A stretch of 27,542 nucleotides of DNA, taken from Amphimedon queenslandica (Eukaryota > Porifera > Demospongiae > Haplosclerida > Niphatidae). The notes beneath the pieces were generated by a model that searched no databases, had not been told where the DNA came from, and was given only the letters and a program-made list of their open reading frames with translations. Positions 19,485 to 27,542 of this stretch are shown piece after piece; position 1 is the first letter of the stretch; each line of letters starts with the position of its first letter. The stretch covers positions 1 to 27,542 of the forward strand of contig NW_003546310.1 in assembly GCF_000090795.2 (NCBI RefSeq), written 5' to 3'. A program made the translations under genes and the position numbers.

Positions 19485-22000
19485 ATAACTTTCCCAAGTG
19501 AATTTACCAGGTCAAATTTCTCAGTAGAAGTGGGCTGTAAATATAGCTTTATTATAAACTGTCAAACATGCGCATGCCAAACCTCCCCATTTTCACCAAC
19601 TATCACTACCATGTCACCAATCTCTGGACAAGCAGAAACAATAATATTTCTGCTATAAGTGTGAATCTGGTTATGAGACAGGTAGGTAAAAAGTTCTCCC
19701 AGCACAAAGATGAAGTTTTGACGTTAATGAAAAAAATTATAGCCTTGAGAACTACCTCTTGCTCTGCATAACTTAACATATACATGTTATTCACCTTTGC
19801 AGTAAAGAATTCGATGATACAATGTGTCAAAAATAATAAATTTCTGCATGACATAGCATTATACTCATTTTTAAGAAGTGGAAATGGTGCAGTGAATTGT
19901 ATTTTATTCGCTGATGGAGTAGAGTATTTCTTACCACCAATTAAAATTGGATCAGATATATCTGTATTGCTATACAGCAGATTTGCTTGTGAGAGAGAGC
20001 TAGCATGGTACGGCTAAATAATCAAAATTAAAGTACAAAATAAAATATACCATTGTCAAATTTTTTACATTCGGAGGTTGAATGTTGATTCATTGGAAGA
20101 AATGTCGAAAATTCATGTCTCTATTCAGCTTTAGCAAGTTTCAGTTCAAGATTCTTCTTAATTGAAGATCTTTCACTGGAGTTGTGCACTTCCCTCTCAA
20201 AAACAAAACACCAATAGTTACCTGGACTGGAAAACCTTTTTGACATCAGGAGGCAGATAAACAAGATTGTGAAGTGATATGACACAACTAGTGAATCCAA
20301 AATTTTCTTCATACAATATGTTGTGCCTCCATATCATCAGTTCTTATAACTCCTGTGACTCATTTCTTCCACCATTTGTTTTACAGCTGAAGACAATTTC
20401 TATTATTCTGATGAGAATTGAAACACTGTAACATTTATCAGGTATTTTACCAACAATGACATTCCGATGCAGGAAATGTGACTTTTAAATATTCTTTTGC
20501 TTTCCAAAAACCCATTTTTGTATTGACTCCTACAGGCTCTCCCGTCTTGAAGCTCTAAAAATTTTCAACCCAGAATACAATGCATTTCATGAAAAAATAG
20601 TAAATGGTAATTTTACCTGCTGTCCATGGCACGGTAGTTAATCTCTCTTGACTGAGTGATCAAGAGGACCTTCCTTTTTGAAAAAATCTAAATGTCGTTT
20701 TACTATCCTTAGTAGCACAGTATGCATTGTGTCAAATACCAAGTCTTGCACAATATTTAAGGCATATAATGCATTAAGGCGATACTGTCCTGTAATCATA
20801 GACTAACTGGCTTTCCTCTGACGTACACTAATCCTATCCTGCCTATCTACAGCAATCGTAGTGGCAAGATTTTTATGTAATGATCTGAAGGCCATGCATG
20901 GCGTGCATTGTATCGATAATTGCCATAGTAGTAGTTGGTGCTGCTTGGCAGTGATGTACGTACAGTGTATTATGCAACATGACATTTCATTGATCATAGT
21001 ATAATTTTTCCTACATCTTAATATATCCCTCCTAAATGGATGCATCCTACCGCTTTAGTGAAATTTTCCAACTTCACATTGTGTTGGGTGATCTATAGTC
21101 CAGCAAAGAATGAGACAGCGAATTACAGCAGGACCAGGATCAATTCCAGCCACCTTTCCCTTGTAATTAACATTGATTCCTAAAATAGGTATGAAAAGAC
21201 TGGAGCAGGAACTATATCTTTACCATCAATGAAAGAGTCTTCAATATCATTAATTAATGGTTGCAAAAAAGGATCTAACTACCAAAAGTTTTGTTTTGAA
21301 GTAAACAATTTGGTATAAATCCACAAACATAAACTTCATCAGTTCTTGATCAGTCTAGTTTACTCATCATAGCTACCTGAACTTTAAGAGCCCCTAGAAG
21401 TATATCAGTACATTTTAACTCAAATTAATAACTTACCACAACTGTATTATTTATTGCTTAAAAAGGCTGCCAACCATCCCAATGGCCAATCAAAGCTATG
21501 TTTCGAGAATCACCTGTGGCAAACAGGAGATAATGATTATAGGTAGTGTAACAACTGGGATATGTTACTTTTACAGCTTCATATGTGCCTGTTTAAGTAG
21601 AAGACCAAGAGAGAAAAGCTGCCATGGTCTGTAGAAGGGACATCTTGTAGGCAGGAGGCATCTTTTACTTGGATTCCAAAACCATTTTAACTCTGCAAAA
21701 TGATTACCATCCCAAACTTCACATCTTTTATGATTGTGATTTGGCGGTTCATTTAGCCATTGATCACTGTTTCTCAAGTGTGCTGCCATTTTATGGCAGT
21801 AATGAGAAGAGCACAACCTTTTCGACTTTGTCTGAAAGGGTTATGTAACGATATTTAATTCCCTTGGTGAATTGCAATACTTGCAGAGATCATCTGGCTT
21901 GACCATGATGCACCAAAAATAAGGATGACTCATGTTAAGACAAATGTGATATGTAACTGGATCTTGATACCCTGCGTTCTTCAATAATTTTAAAGTATGA
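19485..22000 (-). pseudogene. CACTA/KDZ-like transposon protein with DUF4218-like part (copy 2)
   Basis: Motifs on the minus strand, in order: NAGYQDPVTYHICLNMSHPY and FWCIMVKPDDLCKYC (about 21980-21880); KRCEVWDGNHFAELKWFWNP and LPTRCPF (about 21730-21630); RNIALIGHWDGWQPF (about 21500); GIDPGPAVIRCLILCW with QCEVGKFH (about 21150-21060); NYYYGNYRYNARHAWP (about 20930); NIVQDLVFDTMHTVLLRIVK with DTMH at 20722-20733; LHNLVYLPPDV then NYWCFVFEREV (about 20290-20170), which resembles the DUF4218 domain that accompanies CACTA transposases; and GDMVVIVGENGEVWHAHV (about 19600). Introns are short, but many frames and stops are broken. The region before 22000 (open to 22328) may hold more N-terminal sequence that I cannot confirm. 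The motif order is recalled from sponge and coral proteins of unknown function; transposase identity is inferred from the DxMH and DUF4218-like parts. Confidence 0.6.
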
Positions 22001-22326
22001 TCTTAAAACCATTAACTGTTTTAACTGGACTTTTGTTGCCAACTTATCGGGCACTGAACAAAGGGAAGTGATTGGGATGGGCTAGACAGTATCTGCATGA
22101 ATCGTAGGATAGTTTATGTGATGTCTGATGAGACATTAGTGCAAAGAGTCTCACAAAAGAAGCTCTTTTGCATTTATAAAATTTACTATAGCCTTTGATT
22201 GTATCATGTTGAGCAGGGACTGATGCTGGAGATGAAAGACTACAGAGATTAAATACAGATCCCATTAGTATAGTGTCCAAATATTGCAGTTCCTTAAAAT
22301 TTTTTAGTGTAGAATTGTAACTACTC

Positions 22327-22364
22327 AAGCTATTCTTGATTCACAGGCTTAAGCTATTCTTGAT
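22327..22364. repeat. 24-bp-period direct repeat
   Basis: AAGCTATTCTTGAT occurs at 22327-22340 and again at 22351-22364. It lies at the seam between the minus-strand transposon pseudogene and the plus-strand fragment that follows. Confidence 0.6.
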
Positions 22365-22439
22365 GCAAAGTCTGACGTTTCCTCAGTGCTATACAAAGAT
22401 CAGCAACTCTCTTGTAAGTGTCCTGATATACTGAACTGA

Positions 22440-22700
22440 CTGATATAAAAAACTTTTCATAGATAATGCACTACACATTGGTTTCTCTACCAGATCACTG
22501 CAAAATAGACTGTTGAATGAAAGTGATATTTCCTCTTCTGATGTGACCAAGCTTTACAAAGCAGTGAGATGCTTCTATGAGACAACTGTTGACTTATCAT
22601 TAGCAAATCTACCTTTCCCTCACGAAGTGCTTGAAAACTCCACTTTTGCTTCATTTAATGTGGCCACATTTATCCAAGTAGAGTTCTTCATTCAGAGGTA
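22440..22700 (+). pseudogene. Transposon-gene fragment, SSSDVTKLYKAVRCFYE family
   Basis: An open stretch on the plus strand reads ESDISSSDVTKLYKAVRCFY, TTVDLSLANLPFPHEVLENS and FASFNVATFIQVEFFIQRY. I recall the ordered pattern (S.SDVxxFxxxVRxFYExA, LPxxxxLLxxAxFxxF, VEYFxxRF) from the C-terminal part of repetitive proteins in many animals, possibly hAT-related, with no named function. Upstream exons are not visible. The right side breaks off at about 22700, where the pogo-like pseudogene on the other strand begins, so one element probably inserted into or was joined to the other. Confidence 0.4.
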
Positions 22701-22718
22701 TTCAATACCATCATATTG

Positions 22719-23689
22719 TCATTGTGTAATTCCTTTTTTTAAGATACAGTTTGTTGTTACCTTTGTTGTTTTTCCCTTAAAAATCAATTGAATTGGAAGG
22801 AAATCTCCCATAGCATTGCCACAAAATATGGCAGTAATTTGTCGTTTGTCATTAACTCCGACCATTTCCACACAACGTTCACCTTTCCTTTCCATTGTCC
22901 AAGTAGAAGAAGGGACCAATCTGATCCCAGTCTGGTCCCAATTGAGGAGAAGCTCTTCAGGAATTTCTTCCATTTCACGGTAGTGGCAACATCAGTCAGG
23001 AAATTTCTCTTACATTCAATGAAATTTGAGGACGTCCATTTACTCAATGACGTGGTTGCCTTCCTTTGAACGTATTGCATTCTTTTAAGTAAAGAATGAG
23101 CCCAATACCTAGTAAGAAGAATAGGACCACCATTCTTGGCCAACATAGACCAGTTACACTTTCGAAGAATTCTCCGTGCAGCTGGCAAAGCTATTCTGGA
23201 AGACACCCCTCCACCTCCATCTCTCACCTTCTTTAAATACAGCTGGACTTTCAGATCGAGATTCTCACCACGCAAGACTTTCCTACCCCGTTTTTTGGAT
23301 GGGAGTTCTGTAATTTCTATGCTGCCAGTACCAGTATTGGTTCCACCTGTGGTAATTTGACGTCTACTCTTGCGTATCTCTTCCTCGTAGTCGTTCTTTA
23401 TAGATTTAGCGGTGCTTCGAGTGACAGGTTTCTTCAGCTTCCTTGAAAAGTTTTTCGAGGCAGATGTTGCTCCATGTTGAATGGCATACTTGCCAATCTG
23501 TGCACGTTCAGAAGCACTAATCTTCTGATAAGGGCCGCGGCGTTTCTTAGAATTTTGACCAAGATCGTTCTCTTCTTCTTCTACTGCCCTGTTCATTTCC
23601 CTTATTACATCGCAGGGGATAAGAGTAGAAAGGGATCCTCTTGGGTCGGGAAGGTTGTGAATTGGTCTAAAATATCGAAGCAAAGCCAT
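22719..23689 (-). pseudogene. Pogo/DDE_1-like transposase, 3'-truncated, one frameshift
   Basis: Start ATG at 23687-23689 (MALLRYFRPIHNLPDPRG). The N-terminal part has a basic RRGPYQKISASERAQIGKYA helix-turn-helix-like region, ELPSKKRGRKVLRGENLD, AARRILRKCN, GGPILLTRYWAHSLLKRMQY and VQRKATTSLSKW. A single missing base near 22972-22978 then shifts the frame into MEEIPEELLLNWDQTGIRLV, whose NWD Asp at 22935-22937 is the expected first catalytic residue of the DDE domain. GVNDKRQITAIFCG, GDFLPIQLIFKGKTT and a stop follow. The remaining catalytic Asp residues, about 200 codons downstream in relatives, are absent. This is a common transposase type in sponge and cnidarian genomes as I recall it. 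No terminal repeats were found. Of all the transposon proteins here it has the fewest lesions, so it is probably among the younger insertions. Confidence 0.8.
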
Positions 23690-23701
23690 AGCTCTGGGCA
23701 C

Positions 23702-25634
23702 TGGCAGCTGGCATGCACATCCACATGTTTAATTTTAACTACTCTAATTATTCGCAATGTTCAAATTTTTGTGTGTTAAATTTTAACCACTTAGTAACAT
23801 GGTGAACATTTTTTAACGGTGAAAATTTCCCAATCTACGGTAATGCTTAATGGATTTAATATAACTAGGGCTTTAAATGTCATATTGCTTATTTAGTCAT
23901 ACCAGTACACTGTCTTAATTATCCATACGTACATAGCTACGTTTAATTATGAGTTTGTGTTTGTGAGTTTTCTAATATAATAGCATAAGAATTGTCTATT
24001 GCATCTTGTAGTAGCGCTATGCAGTGTTCATGGTTTTTCTAAAATAATGGGCATGATCTGCCAATCTGTTATTATTGGGCAATACCAACATCTTTCAATT
24101 GTTACTATCCTTGGAAAGTGTCTTCTAGGATTGCAAATATACATGATGTTGATATTGGGCAAGTAAGGTTAAATATAGACAAAGCTGTATCAAAACATTA
24201 CAAATAGTTTATTTATGCCTCCTATGTAGCAATGCAATGTCAGGTCGCCATTTTCCTGGCACTTTCATTGTTATGACAATAGTACTGAAGTCTTGGAGCT
24301 GTTCACATATTTGTTTAAACTATGATAATCAGCGCTCCCAATTGTCACAATATTTTTGACGACCTTTCCCCTGTGTAGTATTAAAAACATTACTGCCAAT
24401 TGGTACTCTGCTTTATTTTAGGGGCACATATTCTTCGTTCATTTAAGAGCTCACGTTTTTGCCTGTTTAAATCTTTAAAATAAATTGAGCTTTTACTATC
24501 AGCACTGCAAGTTTGACAAACTAGAATGCACATGTTAACCTGTTGGCATATTATGGCACAGATAGTATACATGGAACAGGATTGGAAACAGGATCACGTA
24601 AATGCATTATGCATTGAAACCAACCTAATTTGCCTGGAACTCGTGACTATAATGGACTAAATGTAGATTCTTAGTGGGACTCTAGCAACTACATCAAATG
24701 ACGAAGCAGGCTAGTATAAACCTTTGTAGCTAGCTAATTTTCAAGAGTCTTAAGCGGAATAAGGCATGTAAGAGTACTTGTATCTATGTTTCAAAAAGCT
24801 TGGGGTGCTAAAACAAAGAGATCTTAAGCCAGGATGCCATTACTCTTACACTAACAGATTCGCACTAGGACATATGTCTTAGTCCACTGCAGGATGTTAA
24901 CAAGTAGCTTTAGAGCTAGATAACTCATCATAAAAGCACCAGGTATTGTCCAGAAAGTTTCACAAAGTATTTTAAACAATCCCATTCATCCCAAGTACGG
25001 AATTTAAATTTTACTATTAATAACCACAGAGTAACCAGTTCCCAGCAAACAACGTTGGTTTCAATGTATGATGCACTCAGGTAATTCTTGTTTCAAATCT
25101 TGTTCATTGTATATTTTCTATGATTATGCTTACTTTCAACCGAAAGTCAACTGTTGCATGTACATTTAGAATGGCCCAAGGACTTGCAGCATCTCTGCTG
25201 AATTGTTTATTGTACAGTAAAGACTTCATTAAATTTGTCAGAGGTTACAAAAATTGAAAATAGAACAGAAAACTAAATTATTATTCAATTAATTTTTTGA
25301 TACCATAATATAATTTTTCAAATTTTTCATGTTATGGTCGATTTTCTCCGACCACGGCACATATCATAATGATAATAATATTGCTCTAATTTGTTTGTTA
25401 TGATAAAAATTGTCAAATATTTTACGTGTCACTTTTTTTAGCTCTTTATTTCTAGTCCTTACCAGATTTATAATTAATAACATATTGTATTATTATTATT
25501 CTCATGGGTTTTTAAGAAAGACAAAAAACAGTAGTAATTATAAAAATAACAATACTGCCTATATGTCAATAAAAATAATAATGTTATGGCGCTATATACG
25601 TATGTCACCAATTATGAAAATTTATCTTCTAAAG
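23702..25634. other. Gene-free stretch
   Basis: About 1.9 kb with no supported coding exon. The ORF at 24390-24572 (minus strand) has no recognised pattern. The sequence is AT-rich with small simple-sequence runs (gataataat near 25372, attattatt near 25490). No inverted repeat long enough to call a MITE was found by eye. Confidence 0.5.
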
Positions 25635-25835
25635 TAGCATGTTGGTAGAATAATGGACCCATACACTAAATTGTCATGAGTTCAAATCCCTGTGGTGAGT
25701 CTTTTTTCTGTTTTGGCTTCTAAGTAATGTCTTGTATACAACCACATGCAACCTCTTCAAAATTAGATTCGCCCAGATAGCATGTTGATGAGTTTATGAA
25801 TGATTGGTCATGACTTCAGATTTCCCTTGGTGAAT
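25635..25835 (+). mobile_element. Dimeric tRNA-derived SINE-like sequence
   Basis: TAGCATGTTGGTAGA at 25635-25649 is one base short of the usual tRNA A-box/D-arm sequence. GAGTTCAAATCCC at 25678-25690 fits the B box/T-arm. A second, weaker copy starts TAGCATGTTGATGAG at 25778 and has GACTTCAGATTTCCC at 25812-25826, followed by the same 'tggtga' as the first. The period is about 143 bp. The cloverleaf stems are incomplete (no 3' acceptor strand pairing seen), so this is a tRNA-like retroposon, not a tRNA gene. Confidence 0.5.
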
Positions 25836-25958
25836 TTTCATGGCTTTCAATTGATGCATACACCCATAAGTACACCCAAACAAACAATAAGCAACATGCT
25901 ATGAAGTAAAGTAGCTAGTTTAAACAGTTTTGACACTCCATTTTAAGAGTTAATCCAC

Positions 25959-26345
25959 ATGAAAATCTCAACAACAGCTAAATATATTATAGCAACACCT
26001 ATTCTGATTGCAAAACAACGAAAGTTATCATCGTGGAGTGTTAACGTACCACTGGCAAAATTACTGTGTACCATTCCCTACTGTGATCTCATTCGAGACC
26101 TTGGCTATTACCTCTTTTGTGATCTATCATGGAACATTCAACTCTCCACTATGACATCTAAAGCCTATGAAGATCTAGGTTTGCTGAGGTTATCTCTTAG
26201 CTATGAAAATGTCCTGGTTAAGAAAAAGCTAAATCTCACTCTGGTCCCTGATTCTGTCTTATGATGTCCAGACCTGGCATTCCACATCTGCTAAGGAACT
26301 CATGCTAATAAAAGAGTTCATCAAGGAACAAAGTGCATCCACTTA
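25959..26345 (+). pseudogene. Non-LTR retrotransposon reverse transcriptase fragment (LINE)
   Basis: The frame [36 protein letters not shown] and [15 protein letters not shown] matches the end of the reverse transcriptase thumb region of LINEs, where RDLGI..SSDLSWxxH, KAxxxLGLLRR and KxxLYxSLVRSxL are usual. A shifted frame after 26265 continues with RPGIPHLLRN and SSSRNKVHP, matching W+PHLLKD and VQRRATK. Only about 130 residues remain, with no catalytic YxDD block. Clade not resolved (Jockey/CR1/L2 range). Confidence 0.6.
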
Positions 26346-27542
26346 CACTATCATTCAGACTACTTATCATATCCCACATAATTTTAATACCAACACTTAT
26401 TATGTTTGTTTGATTCTAATAATTTATGTACTTTTTGTTGTAAATGTTTGTGTTGTAAGTGCTTTGATCTTTCTCTCCTTCCTTACTTTTCTAATGTTTT
26501 AAATTATTGTATTTGTAAGATTTTTTGAGCAGTTGTCTGAGTCTTTCAAGGTCACTTTCCTTCTTCATTTTTCTCTGTCCAAATCTACTCTTGTTTCAAT
26601 CCTTTTAATGTTATTATTATTTCTACTGTAATTCACAAAAATTGAAGGAAAAAGCTGTTTTACTGCCGAAAAATGGGTATGGCCAAAATCACAGCTCACT
26701 TTGCACACCCTCAGCACCCCACATTTCAATTTCTTGGTACACACTGGACTAGTCATGAAAACCTTTAGAAAGAGGACGGTGTCTCCAAAAAAATGTTATT
26801 GCATGAAGTTGCATGCTGCATGGAAACTGCTTTAGTACTTGTCACACCTGCTTGCCGTTTTAATGAATTTTTTTAAAATGCAGGTGTGTCTAATGAAGTT
26901 TTTTTGCATGTCACTAATACATAACAATGAAGCAACTCTTACTTCTTTGCAAGTCACCCTCAACATTTGCAACAATGAGGTTTTTCTCAGCAGATTCATG
27001 TTTGCAGTCTTTCTCTTTTTTTAGACTTCCAAATACCACTACTGACTGTCCTTAGCACAAAAAACGTAGAAAACCGACTTCACTGGTTTTAAACCACATT
27101 TTGAATTTCTTTCAAACTGACACACTCAAAAAATTAGACATAATGTTTAACAACTATCCATTATCCAACAAGGCTTCCCGATTCTCACTTCACCGCCTGG
27201 AACAAGTTTACTTTTTCACACATAAGTGTGAGGTGTGAGTAGAGTGACGCATGCCTTTCTATGTGTGTAAAAGTTTTAATACTTGTTTATGGGCAAAGAA
27301 ATGAGTTTGTAGGCTTTATCTAAAACTTTTCTTATTGTTTCAACGGTTATAAGCTGCTAGCTTGTGGTTCTACTAAGTTAAAGAGGGAGAAACAATCATT
27401 GTGTAGTTAATCTTCATTTAGGGCTTGCTGCATCACTCATACATAAAGCGCTTGAACTATAGCTAAGAGATTCTTACTCATTGATGTATCAAGAGGCCAA
27501 AGAGCTATCACAAGCAGTGTGCCAGATCATGACAAAGTTCAT
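26346..27542. other. Gene-free right edge with a small inverted repeat
   Basis: No supported gene on either strand. The hydrophobic ORF at 26302-26502 is T-rich low-complexity translation. An inverted repeat ACTTTTTCACACATA (27210-27224) and TATGTGTGTAAAAGT (27260-27274) could form a hairpin with a loop of about 35 bp. Confidence 0.45.

Noticed and set aside
19784..20017. Plus-strand ORF with a globular look
   Set aside because: The opposite strand carries a better-fitting exon of the CACTA/KDZ-like pseudogene (YSNTDISDPILIGGKKYSTP in the same interval).
23136..23360. Plus-strand ORFs antisense to the pogo-like gene (also 22788-23069 and 23474-23779)
   Set aside because: They are shadows of the minus-strand transposase frame and have no protein pattern of their own.
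25635..25705. A genuine tRNA gene
   Set aside because: A and B boxes are present, but I could not pair an acceptor stem or a proper anticodon arm, and a second decayed copy follows. A SINE fits better.
26302..26502. Hydrophobic, membrane-like ORF
   Set aside because: It comes from T-rich low-complexity DNA downstream of the LINE fragment and has no start context or homologue that I know.
1..27542. CRISPR array, LTR retrotransposon or viral genome segment
   Set aside because: No regularly spaced repeats, no paired long terminal repeats with gag/pol motifs, and no viral structural or polymerase genes were seen.

Overview
This window looks like animal nuclear DNA, most likely from a demosponge of the Amphimedon type. 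It is AT-rich. Its genes are split by very short GT-AG introns of about 47-61 bp. There are no bacterial operons, Shine-Dalgarno sites or rRNA. Most recognisable proteins belong to transposon-like families that I remember as abundant in sponge and cnidarian genomes. The animal call is firm; the sponge call is an inference from recalled protein families and intron size, not from a search.

Almost everything here is mobile DNA in decay. From left to right: a 690-bp copy of a dispersed repeat, called R1 here; two short tandem duplications; an M35 aspzincin metalloprotease exon, which is the only long clearly intact domain; a transposon-type gene end split by a 239-bp TA-flanked MITE; an uncharacterised basic gene; a RecQ-like helicase pseudogene; R1 copy 2 with a 248-bp palindrome; a gene-poor stretch; a divergent pair of transposon pseudogenes (one with DUF4218/CACTA/KDZ-like features on the minus strand, one DUF7869-like on the plus strand) separated by a 48-bp palindrome; an orphan minus-strand ORF capped by a MITE-like repeat; a second RecQ-like pseudogene split by R1 copy 3; a DUF6589-like pseudogene; R1 copy 4 with its 252-bp palindrome; a second CACTA/KDZ-like pseudogene; a short transposon-gene fragment; a truncated pogo/DDE_1-like transposase; about 2 kb without genes; a dimeric tRNA-derived SINE; a LINE reverse transcriptase remnant; and gene-free DNA to the end.

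The genes do not form a working pathway. They are separate selfish elements and captured genes, nested in and cutting one another. The most coherent new object is R1. It has four copies. One end is fixed: an 8-bp-stem hairpin ending CTAA next to a host T when read on the complementary strand. The other end, seen in two copies, is a roughly 106-bp-arm palindrome. No target-site duplication was seen. The arm differences in copy 4 are all transitions, five of six in CpG context, which points to past CpG methylation.

Coordinates of pseudogene exons are approximate wherever frameshifts or splice sites had to be inferred. Protein family names come from recalled sequence patterns.
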